A stretch of 12,578 bases of DNA, taken from the NCBI GenBank assembly GCA_002733915.1, contig NVXN01000013.1, positions 37,368-49,945 on the forward strand, in the 5' to 3' direction. This document shows, piece after piece, positions 1 to 5,576 of the stretch; within the stretch, counting starts at the first letter, position 1, and each line of letters starts with the position of its first letter. This DNA is from Aequorivita sp. (GTDB lineage Bacteria > Bacteroidota > Bacteroidia > Flavobacteriales > Flavobacteriaceae). The notes under the pieces were generated by a model. That model searched no databases. It saw only the letters and a program-made list of their open reading frames with translations, and was not told the DNA's origin. A program made the position numbers and the translations under genes.

Positions 1-2
1 AT

Positions 3-173
3 ACAGTTTTATATACGTGGGACGGCAAATATCTTCGTCAAGGAAAAGGCTCTTACAATACTGTCCTTCTTACTTGGGATGGAAAATATATTCGTGAAGG
101 CAAAGGGGAATACAATACGGTGCTGTACACTTGGGATGGCACCTATTTGAGAATGGGAAAGGGAGATTACAAA
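3..173 (+). repeat. Three tandem 57-bp coding repeats
   Basis: Units at 3-59, 60-116 and 117-173 each encode one 19-residue WDG repeat of the partial protein. They keep reading frame and length exactly but differ in many third codon positions. The array may continue to the left of the window. Confidence 0.85.
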
Positions 174-236
174 CCCGTTATTTATACCATTACGGAACCG
201 ATTCCCGTCGTTGTATTGATGCTGTTGAGTATATAA
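3..236 (+). CDS. C-terminal end of a short-repeat protein, 5' end outside window
   Basis: An open frame runs in from the left edge and stops with TAA at 234-236, giving 77 residues. They form three back-to-back 19-residue units with the pattern TVLxTWDGxYxRxGKGxYx (residues 1-19, 20-38, 39-57), followed by PVIYTITEP and a hydrophobic tail ending LMLLSI. Conserved Trp-Asp-Gly, Tyr, Arg, Gly-Lys-Gly and Tyr suggest short beta-strand hairpins stacked into a solenoid or flower-like fold, which is my inference. I recall similar Bacteroidetes proteins with YxxDGxYIRxG repeats and a hydrophobic C-terminus, but cannot name the family or assign a function. The units differ at many synonymous positions, so the repetition is old and kept at protein level. 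It lies next to a tRNA remnant, which fits an accessory or mobile origin. Confidence 0.75.
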   Translation, partial: TVLYTWDGKYLRQGKGSYNTVLLTWDGKYIREGKGEYNTVLYTWDGTYLRMGKGDYKPVIYTITEPIPVVVLMLLSI

Positions 237-590
237 ATAACCTTTAAAAACTAATTATTTATTAATAGATTTGCTAAATATTAAATTATAAGAATCCTGT
301 CTGAGTCATTAATGGTATAAATTAAGCATATTCAAAAACGATGAATCTATTTTTGACGATTTATTGCACGCTCTAATGATTACCTTTATATTTGCAATCG
401 TAATAAAAAACGTTCATTTTTATTTTTTCGAGAATTAATCAGCGGTACCGCCATTAAATATTGGTGTTTCCAAAGAATTAGACCCCCTTATCAAATTGGT
501 AATACTGAAAATTGAGGACACTTTTTTAGGTGTTTCTTAAAATACAAATATCTGTAATTTAACTGATTACGATTACTGAAGTTTGTGGCT
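237..590. other. Gene-free stretch of about 350 bases
   Basis: No frame here has a convincing start and coding character. It is AT-rich. It holds a perfect -7-type box TAGATTTG at 266-273 without a good upstream partner, a promoter-like pair at 364-394, a GC-rich 10-bp palindrome GCGGTACCGC at 442-451, and a direct repeat GGTGTTTC at 463-470 and 529-536. It probably represents the decayed edge of an inserted element next to the tRNA remnant. I see no RNA gene or recognisable transposase. Confidence 0.5.
364..394 (+). promoter_or_regulatory. Bacteroidetes-type promoter candidate
   Basis: TTG at 364-366 is separated by 20 bases from TATATTTG at 387-394, which matches the TAnnTTTG -7 consensus of Bacteroidetes sigma-A. 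Nothing clearly coding follows within 200 bases, so it may be a leftover promoter of a lost gene, or drive the region containing the tRNA remnant. Confidence 0.35.
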
Positions 591-592
591 TA

Positions 593-637
593 TCCCTTTT
601 AAGGAGGGGGTCCTGGGTTCGAGCCCCAGCTAGGTCA
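593..637 (+). pseudogene. 3' remnant of a tRNA-Lys(TTT)-like gene, possible att site
   Basis: The 3' half of a tRNA is clear. The anticodon loop CTTTTAA (596-602) has anticodon TTT. A 3' anticodon strand follows at 603-607, a 5-base variable region at 608-612, a perfect T arm (613-617 with 625-629, loop TTCGAGC) and an acceptor 3' strand CTAGGTC (630-636) with discriminator A637. The 5' side fails. The anticodon stem pairs only at its three inner positions, no D arm is present, and the bases where the acceptor strand should lie (565-571, GATTACG) pair only partly with CTAGGTC. The gene is therefore truncated or badly decayed. A break near the anticodon loop is the typical crossover place for tyrosine-recombinase integration into tRNA genes, so I read it as an attachment-site duplicate; that part is inference. 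Confidence 0.7.
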
Positions 638-638
638 C

Positions 639-670
639 AAAAAAGTTAAGCCATTGGTTTAACTTTTTTT
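639..670 (+). terminator. Strong hairpin terminator after tRNA remnant
   Basis: A 14-pair stem (one G-T) with loop ATT: the left arm 639-652 runs from six As through GTTAAGCC, the right arm 656-669 through GGTTTAAC into a T run. The U tract makes it a factor-independent terminator on the + strand. The leading A run would serve equally on the - strand. Confidence 0.8.
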
Positions 671-696
671 GTTTAAAACATTTTTTTATAGTTTTA
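669..696 (+). promoter_or_regulatory. Possible promoter of tRNA-Leu
   Basis: TTG (669-671) is followed after 17 bases by TAGTTTTA (689-696), one base off TAnnTTTG. A start a few bases downstream would give a short leader before the tRNA at 719. It overlaps the end of the preceding terminator, and the spacing is slightly short, so this is tentative. Confidence 0.35.
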
Positions 697-718
697 AACC
701 GAATTATGCAAAGTATCC

Positions 719-801
719 ACCCGGGTGCTGGAATTGGTAGACAGGCATGGTTGAGGGCCATGTGTCCTTTGGGCGTGTGGGTTCAAGTCCCATCCCGGGT
801 A
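719..801 (+). tRNA. tRNA-Leu(GAG)
   Basis: A complete class II tRNA. The acceptor stem ACCCGGG (719-725) pairs with CCCGGGT (794-800), with discriminator A801. The D arm has a 3-bp CTG/CAG stem with GGTAGAC. The anticodon arm CATGG-TTGAGGG-CCATG gives anticodon GAG, which reads CTC and CTT leucine codons. The long variable arm closes as GTCC/GGGC, and the T arm is GTGGG-TTCAAGT-CCCAT. CCA is not encoded and must be added enzymatically. A T run follows directly. Confidence 0.97.
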
Positions 802-817
802 CATTTTTTTTCCATTA

Positions 818-847
818 TGTTTAGAGAATTTTAAATTTATCTAAACA
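818..847. promoter_or_regulatory. Inverted repeat upstream of the MerR/B12 regulator, candidate operator
   Basis: TGTTTAGA (818-825) and TCTAAACA (840-847) are perfect 8-bp inverted arms separated by 14 bases. The outer six bases give TGTTTA-N18-TAAACA, the same pattern and spacing as upstream of crtI. It lies about 50 bases before the regulator's start, where autoregulation would act. The intervening AATTTTAAATT is also self-complementary, so the element could alternatively fold as an RNA hairpin after tRNA-Leu. Confidence 0.5.
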
Positions 848-897
848 AGTTCACTTCTTTTTAGTACTTTCACACAGTAATTTTAATTTTTTCTTCA

Positions 898-1797
898 GTG
901 GTCAAAACACAATTTGGCATAAAGGATCTTGAAAACCTTTCAAATGTAAAAGCCCATACCATCCGTATATGGGAAAAACGCTATAATCTTCTTGAACCGG
1001 ATCGTACTGACACTAACATTAGAAAATACGATCTCGACAACCTTAAAAAATTATTGAATGTTGCCTATTTATACAATGCTGGGCATAAAATATCAAAAAT
1101 TGCAAGTTTAAATAATGTACAGATCCAGGAATTGATCAAAAAAAACATCAATGGTCTTGATTCTGAATATATGCTAAATGTTTTTAAATCGGCAATGTTT
1201 GAGTTTGATGGCGAACTTTTTGATGCCACCTTGGAAAAACTTTTGGAAAAAAAATCGTTTAGGGAGGTCTTTGCCGAAATATTTATTCCGCTACTTACAG
1301 AGATGGGCATTCTTTGGCATTCCGGAACTATTGATCCATCCCATGAGCATTTTATTTCCGAAAAGATAAAACACACCATTATTTGGCATACTGCTAGAAA
1401 GAAAAAAAGCAATTCTCAAAACGGGCAATTATTTACCCTTTACCTTCCTTATCACGAAATCCATGAAATTAGCTTACTATATGCCAACTATGAGTTAATC
1501 TCAGCGGGTTTCAATACAATTTTTTTAGGTCCAAATATTCCTCTGGAAAGCTTAACACATGTTTTAAAAACAAAAAAGAAGGTCGTATTTGTTACCTACT
1601 TTACAGTACGTCCAGAAAACAACAATCTCAAAAAATATCTCACAGATTTTCAAAAGGAAGTCAGTGCTAAAGATACGTGCGAGCTCTGGATATTGGGCAA
1701 CAAAGCCGAAAAGAGCTTTAAAAACACAAAAAGCCTAAAGTTTTTTAGGGATATTAAACAATTTACATACCATATTGAAACATTGCCTACATCCTAA
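898..1797 (+). CDS. MerR-family regulator with cobalamin-binding domain (CarH/LitR-like)
   Basis: A 299-residue transcription factor that probably controls the adjacent carotenoid genes. Residues 5-75 form a MerR-type winged helix (FGIKDLENLS, then HTIRIWEKRYNLLEP). Residues about 85-165 match the four-helix cap and about 175-295 the Rossmann-like B12 domain of CarH. The W-x9-EH motif that contacts the upper face of adenosylcobalamin is intact (W140, E150-H151). The ExH lower-ligand motif is kept as E187-x-H189, though the usual following Gly is Ser192. GPNIPLESL (211-219) matches the conserved loop after beta-2. Start: GTG at 898 places the helix-turn-helix at the normal distance from the N-terminus; no upstream ATG in this frame is better. 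In characterised CarH proteins the dark B12-bound tetramer represses and light releases it. Cofactor use here is inferred from the motifs. The MerR fold is near certain. Confidence 0.9.
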   Translation: MVKTQFGIKDLENLSNVKAHTIRIWEKRYNLLEPDRTDTNIRKYDLDNLKKLLNVAYLYNAGHKISKIASLNNVQIQELIKKNINGLDSEYMLNVFKSAMFEFDGELFDATLEKLLEKKSFREVFAEIFIPLLTEMGILWHSGTIDPSHEHFISEKIKHTIIWHTARKKKSNSQNGQLFTLYLPYHEIHEISLLYANYELISAGFNTIFLGPNIPLESLTHVLKTKKKVVFVTYFTVRPENNNLKKYLTDFQKEVSAKDTCELWILGNKAEKSFKNTKSLKFFRDIKQFTYHIETLPTS

Positions 1798-1824
1798 AGA
1801 TTAGCATTTTCAAAAAAAATCAAG

Positions 1825-1841
1825 CCCGAAAACATTTCGGG
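1825..1841. other. Small perfect hairpin between regulator and crtI
   Basis: CCCGAAA (1825-1831) and TTTCGGG (1835-1841) form a perfect 7-bp stem with loop ACA. Read on + it has an A run before it and no T run after, so it is a poor + strand terminator. On - it would be followed by a T run. It may weakly end regulator transcription or be an RNA-stabilising stem. Confidence 0.45.
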
Positions 1842-1905
1842 AAAATCGCTTATTTAAAATAAAATTAAATCTTAACACAAAATTAATTTTTGCAAATTTC
1901 TTTTT

Positions 1906-1935
1906 TGTTTAAATAAAATGTAGATTTGTTAAACA
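1906..1935. promoter_or_regulatory. Inverted repeat across the crtI promoter, candidate operator
   Basis: TTGTTTAA (1905-1912) and TTAAACAA (1929-1936) are perfect 8-bp inverted arms. Within them TGTTTA (1906-1911) and TAAACA (1930-1935) are exactly 18 bases apart, as at 818-847. The site encloses the -7 box TAGATTTG, so a bound protein would block RNA polymerase. From memory, CarH DNA sites contain a TnnACA core, which TAAACA fits. The assignment to the neighbouring regulator is inference. Confidence 0.55.
1921..1928 (+). promoter_or_regulatory. -7 box of the crtI promoter
   Basis: TAGATTTG is a perfect TAnnTTTG match. The nearest upstream TTG motifs are 13 bases (1905-1907) and 28 bases (1890-1892) away instead of the usual roughly 19-21, so the -33 contact looks suboptimal. 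Transcription would begin only a few bases downstream, at or just before the crtI ATG. Confidence 0.55.
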
Positions 1936-1937
1936 AT

Positions 1938-3404
1938 ATGAAAAAAAACATTGCGGTTATTGGTTCTGGGTTTTCATCGCTTGCCGCTTCCTGCTACTTG
2001 GCAGAAGCAGGAAATAATGTAACAATCTATGAAAAAAATGAGACCATAGGCGGGCGTGCTCGCCAATTCAAAAAAGATGGTTTTACGTTTGACATGGGTC
2101 CCACTTGGTACTGGATGCCCGATGTGTTTGAACGCTTTTTTAAAGACTTTGGAAAAACTCCCTCAAATTTCTATGAACTTGAAAAGCTAAACCCTGCCTA
2201 TCGGGTTTATTTTGGGGTTAATGATTTTATAACCATTGAAGATACCCTTGAAAAAATATGTACCGCTTTTGAAAATGAAGAACCTGGAAGCTCAATTAAG
2301 TTAAGAAAATTTATGGCCCAAGCCATGGACAATTACAATATAGCCATTAAAGATTTGGTTTATCGGCCAGGTGTTTCACCGGTAGAACTGGTCACTATTG
2401 CTACTATGAAAAAAATTGGGCAATTCTTCAGCACCATAAGTAAAGATGTACGTCGTGAATTTACAAATCCTCGATTAATTTCAATATTAGAATTTCCTGT
2501 ATTGTTTTTAGGCGCAAAACCATCAAATACACCTTCCTTTTATAGTTTTATGAACTATGCAGATTTCGGCTTGGGCACATTTCATCCAAAAAAGGGAATG
2601 TATTCCGTCATTGAAGGAATAAAAACGCTAGCCGAAAAATTGGGCGTCACTATAAAAACCAATCAAAATGTAGAACAAATAATTGTCGCAAACGGAAAAG
2701 CCTCTGCATTGCTAATTAATGGAGAAAAAATTAAAGCCGATGTAGTTTTGAGCGGTGCCGACTATCACCACACCGAAACACTTTTGGATACAAAATTCCG
2801 ACAGTATACTGAAAACTATTGGAAGAAGAAAACCTTTGCGCCTTCTGCCCTACTTTTTTACGTAGCATTCGACAAGAAAATAAAAAATGTGGATCACCAC
2901 ACACTTTTTTTTGATGTGGATTTTGAGAAACATTCCCAACAAATATACGATGTGCCACAATGGCCCGAAGAACCATTGTTTTACGCTAGTTTTCCCTCGC
3001 AAACCGATAAAAGTGTAGCTCCCGAAGGAAAAGAAGCGGGGATATTTTTAATTCCTTTGGCTCCAGGTCTTGATGATATTCCCGAAATACGCGAGGAATA
3101 TTTCGAGAAAGTAATGGAACGATTTGAAAAAACCATCAACCAGGAGGTAAAAAAATACGTTATATTTAAAGAGTCTTTTTGCATAAATGATTTTATTTCT
3201 GACTATAACAGCTATAAGGGAAACGCTTACGGACTTGCCAATACATTAATGCAGACAGCTTTTCTAAGACCAAAACTGAAGAGTAAAAAAGTTAAAAATC
3301 TTTTTTTTACGGGGCAGCTTACCGTACCCGGGCCAGGGGTCCCTCCAGCCCTTATCTCTGGAAAATTAGTTGCAGGATTAATTGAAAAAGAAATAAAACA
3401 GTGA
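1938..3404 (+). CDS. crtI: Phytoene desaturase CrtI
   Basis: An FAD-dependent desaturase of 488 residues, the usual CrtI length. It introduces four double bonds into 15-cis-phytoene to give all-trans-lycopene. The N-terminal dinucleotide-binding motif reads AVIGSGFSSLAA (residues 6-17), with the acidic residue of the second strand at YEKNE and IGGRARQF at 37-44. DMGPTWYW (52-59) is the next conserved block. The C-terminal signature FFTGQLTVPGPGVPPALISG ends about 13 residues before the stop, and its Gly-Pro-Gly-Val-Pro core is typical of CrtI. An in-frame TTG at 1926 would add MLNN but overlaps the -7 box, so ATG 1938 is preferred. First gene of the crt operon; its end overlaps crtB by four bases. 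CrtN- or CrtD-type desaturation is less likely given crtB, crtZ and crtY beside it. Confidence 0.95.
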   Translation: MKKNIAVIGSGFSSLAASCYLAEAGNNVTIYEKNETIGGRARQFKKDGFTFDMGPTWYWMPDVFERFFKDFGKTPSNFYELEKLNPAYRVYFGVNDFITIEDTLEKICTAFENEEPGSSIKLRKFMAQAMDNYNIAIKDLVYRPGVSPVELVTIATMKKIGQFFSTISKDVRREFTNPRLISILEFPVLFLGAKPSNTPSFYSFMNYADFGLGTFHPKKGMYSVIEGIKTLAEKLGVTIKTNQNVEQIIVANGKASALLINGEKIKADVVLSGADYHHTETLLDTKFRQYTENYWKKKTFAPSALLFYVAFDKKIKNVDHHTLFFDVDFEKHSQQIYDVPQWPEEPLFYASFPSQTDKSVAPEGKEAGIFLIPLAPGLDDIPEIREEYFEKVMERFEKTINQEVKKYVIFKESFCINDFISDYNSYKGNAYGLANTLMQTAFLRPKLKSKKVKNLFFTGQLTVPGPGVPPALISGKLVAGLIEKEIKQ

Positions 3405-4243
3405 AAAAACTTTTTGACATAGTTTCCAAAAAATGCAGCAAACAGGTAACTGAAACCTACAGCACATCCTTTTCGTTGGCAACCCGACTGCTTGGGCCTT
3501 CCATACGGCAGGACATTTATAATATTTATGGTTTTGTACGTTTTGCTGATGAAATTGTAGATTCCTTTCACGATTACAACAAAGAGGTGCTTTTTAGTCG
3601 TTTTGAAAATGCTTTGGAAGAAGCTCTTTTAGATAAAATAAGTCTAAACCCAATTTTAAATTCATTTCAGGAAACAGTCTATAAATACAATATTCAAAAA
3701 GATTTAATTGATACGTTTATGGACAGTATGCGTTTGGACCTTACCAAAAGTGTTTACACAACTACAGAAGAATTTAATGAATATATTTATGGCTCTGCAG
3801 ATGTTGTGGGCTTGATGTGCTTAAAAGTTTTTGTAAAAGGAGACTCTGAAAAGTATGAGCAACTGAAAGAATCTGCGATGAATTTGGGCTCTGCCTTTCA
3901 AAAAGTAAATTTTCTCCGCGATCTGAAAGAAGATTATGAAAACTTAAGCCGAACGTATTTTCCAAACACAAATCTAGATTCTTTGGACGAAGATTCAAAA
4001 AGTAAAATAATTGAAGAAATTGAAGAAAATTTCACTCAAGGTTACCAAGGCATTCTTCAGTTGCCACATGATTCAAAACTTGGCGTTTTTGTTGCTTACA
4101 GATATTATAAACGACTGTTGAAAAAACTCCAGAAAACACCTGCCACAGAAATTAAGAATTCGCGAATTCGTGTTCCAAATATTGAAAAAATTGGGCTTTT
4201 AACACGCAGCTACGTAAAATATCAATTAAATTTGGTTAAATAA
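3401..4243 (+). CDS. crtB: Phytoene synthase CrtB
   Basis: A 280-residue squalene/phytoene synthase-family enzyme that condenses two geranylgeranyl diphosphates head to head into phytoene. Both Asp-rich, Mg-diphosphate-binding motifs are present: DEIVD at 50-54 within YGFVRFADEIVDS, and DLKED at 174-178 within NFLRDLKEDYENLSRTYFP. YIYGSADVVGLMC (128-140) is the conserved segment between them. TYSTSFSLATRLL (19-31) is the N-terminal substrate-binding segment. The start is GTG at 3401, and the sequence GTGA shares four bases with the crtI stop, indicating translational coupling. The chain is slightly short at the C-terminus compared with proteobacterial CrtB, which is common in this phylum. Fifty-six bases separate it from crtZ. 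Confidence 0.95.
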   Translation: MKKLFDIVSKKCSKQVTETYSTSFSLATRLLGPSIRQDIYNIYGFVRFADEIVDSFHDYNKEVLFSRFENALEEALLDKISLNPILNSFQETVYKYNIQKDLIDTFMDSMRLDLTKSVYTTTEEFNEYIYGSADVVGLMCLKVFVKGDSEKYEQLKESAMNLGSAFQKVNFLRDLKEDYENLSRTYFPNTNLDSLDEDSKSKIIEEIEENFTQGYQGILQLPHDSKLGVFVAYRYYKRLLKKLQKTPATEIKNSRIRVPNIEKIGLLTRSYVKYQLNLVK

Positions 4244-4259
4244 TACGAAGGTTCCTGGA

Positions 4260-4293
4260 TTAACAACAATAATTGGCTTTAACAAATTAACAA
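4260..4293 (+). repeat. Three TTAACAA copies in the crtB-crtZ gap
   Basis: TTAACAA occurs at 4260-4266, 4279-4285 and 4287-4293, within 34 bases just before the crtZ start at 4300. Each copy fits a TnnACA core. No good -7 box is visible. They might bind the operon regulator, or simply reflect the AT-rich leader. Confidence 0.35.
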
Positions 4294-4299
4294 ATAATA

Positions 4300-4749
4300 A
4301 TGACAACCGTTCTTTGGATATTAATTTTTATTGCTACATTTTGCATTATGGAATTCATGGCGTGGTTTACCCATAAATACATTATGCATGGTTTTTTATG
4401 GAAATTACACAAAGACCACCACCATAAAGACCACGGCAGTTGGTGGGAACGTAACGATTATTTTTTTCTGTTTTATGCCTTGGTAAGCATCAGTTGTTTT
4501 GTGGGCTGGAGTTATTTTGGTTTTTGGGCAGGTTTGCCCATTGGCTTAGGGATTTTTGCATATGGACTCACCTATTTTTTTGTTCACGATATTTTCATTC
4601 ATCAACGTTTTAAAATGTTCCGAAATGCAAACAATTGGTATGCACGCGGTATCCGCAGAGCACATAAAATACATCATAAACATTTAGGCAAAGAAAAAGG
4701 AGAATGTTTCGGGATGCTGTTTCCGCCTTTGAAATATTTCAAAAAATAA
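4300..4749 (+). CDS. crtZ: Beta-carotene hydroxylase CrtZ
   Basis: A 149-residue membrane di-iron hydroxylase that adds 3- and 3'-hydroxyls to beta-carotene, giving zeaxanthin by way of beta-cryptoxanthin. All the histidine clusters of the family are visible: H25-x4-H30, H37-xx-H40-H41, H96-x4-H101 and H122-xx-H125-H126. Hydrophobic segments lie at about 3-22, 54-72 and 76-97, placing it in the inner membrane with the histidines facing the cytoplasm. The sequence and small size match CrtZ rather than the plant-type or P450 hydroxylases. ATG at 4300 is the only sensible start. The crtY ATG follows three bases after the stop, so the two are co-translated. Confidence 0.95.
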   Translation: MTTVLWILIFIATFCIMEFMAWFTHKYIMHGFLWKLHKDHHHKDHGSWWERNDYFFLFYALVSISCFVGWSYFGFWAGLPIGLGIFAYGLTYFFVHDIFIHQRFKMFRNANNWYARGIRRAHKIHHKHLGKEKGECFGMLFPPLKYFKK

Positions 4750-4752
4750 CCC

Positions 4753-5457
4753 ATGTGGCATTTTTACCTTCTGCTTGATCTAGCTTCGTTGAGTATTCCA
4801 TTTTTATTTAGTTTTCACCCAAAATTGAAGTTTTATAAACTCTGGAAATATTTTTTTCCGGCCACCTTTATTATGATGGCTTTTTTTCTTCCCTGGGACA
4901 TTATTTTTACACAACATGGAGTTTGGGGATTCAATGAAATGTACTTGTCTGGAATTAATCTTGGGAATTTGCCGTTGGAAGAATGGCTATTCTTCATTTG
5001 TATTCCGTACGCCTGTCTTTTTACAATATACGCTTTTAAAGATTTGCTTCCCAAGTTTTCAATTTCCCGGAAAACAACTGAAATAGTATATTATTTGCTA
5101 CAAACTATTTTAATCGCTACCCTGCTTTATTTTTATGATCGGTGGTACACAGCCATCAATTTTGGATACGCCATTGTTTTACTAGCTCTGGTATTTAATT
5201 ATAAACGCGAAGCTTTAACCGTTTTTTTTCCTGTTTTTACTATTCTTCTAATTCCTTTTTTTATTGTGAATGGTTTTCTTACCGGCAGCTGGATAGACGA
5301 AGAAGTGGTTTGGTACAACAACGCCGAGAATCTGGGCATACGCCTGGGAACCGTCCCTATTGAAGACAGCATTTATGCCTTGGGAATGTTACTAACAGTT
5401 TTTGTATTGATGGAAAAATTCAAAGAAAAATATTCTTCCAAACCAGGTGAAGCTTAA
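4753..5457 (+). CDS. crtY: Lycopene beta-cyclase, fused CrtYc-CrtYd type
   Basis: A 234-residue integral membrane protein that cyclises both ends of lycopene to beta-ionone rings, forming beta-carotene. It has about seven hydrophobic segments and two related halves. The first carries the PLEEW motif at 74-78 (GNLPLEEWLFF), the second PIED at 202-205 (GTVPIEDSIYAL). These are the signatures of the CrtYc and CrtYd subunits that are separate in Gram-positive bacteria and fused in Bacteroidetes, archaea and fungi. It is unrelated to the FAD-dependent CrtY of proteobacteria. The second half also keeps GSWIDEEVVWY, corresponding to FTQHGVWGF of the first. Last gene of the crt run; no strong terminator follows. 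Confidence 0.93.
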   Translation: MWHFYLLLDLASLSIPFLFSFHPKLKFYKLWKYFFPATFIMMAFFLPWDIIFTQHGVWGFNEMYLSGINLGNLPLEEWLFFICIPYACLFTIYAFKDLLPKFSISRKTTEIVYYLLQTILIATLLYFYDRWYTAINFGYAIVLLALVFNYKREALTVFFPVFTILLIPFFIVNGFLTGSWIDEEVVWYNNAENLGIRLGTVPIEDSIYALGMLLTVFVLMEKFKEKYSSKPGEA

Positions 5458-5464
5458 AAGCTTC
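5449..5464 (+). other. Short inverted repeat at the crtY stop codon
   Basis: GAAGCTT (5449-5455) and AAGCTTC (5458-5464) flank two bases and include the TAA stop. Only a small hairpin with inner pairs opened is possible, and no T run follows, so it is a weak terminator candidate for the crt operon at best. Confidence 0.25.
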
Positions 5465-5576
5465 TATTGAAAAAATCGTCAAATTAACAGCTATAATATA
5501 TTATATACAATACCTTAGTGAATGTAATTCAGAAAATATTTTGCATTACATTTAATCCTAAAAATTAGAATTGTTT

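Noticed and set aside
3..173. Regular 57-bp repeats as a possible CRISPR array
   Set aside because: There are no spacers between units, the units diverge at silent positions, and they read through as protein.
475..545. GACCCCC followed by GGACACTTTTTTAGGTGT, recalling ends of some IS3-group insertion sequences
   Set aside because: No transposase, no matching opposite terminal repeat and no target duplication could be found in the window; the resemblance is from memory only.
560..637. Complete but unusual tRNA-Lys
   Set aside because: No D arm can be folded, the acceptor stem has mismatches in the middle, and the anticodon stem fails beyond three pairs.
670..700. Third copy of the TGTTTA...TAAAC element near the tRNA-Leu promoter
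   Set aside because: Spacing is 19 instead of 18 and the last base is C instead of A; likely chance in a T/A-rich stretch.
1065..1412. Open frame of 115 codons on - opposite the MerR regulator
   Set aside because: Composition and position are those of the complement of the regulator's coding frame, with no family features.
1926..1937. TTG start for crtI adding four residues
   Set aside because: It overlaps the -7 promoter box; the ATG at 1938 gives the usual MKKNIAVIGSG start.
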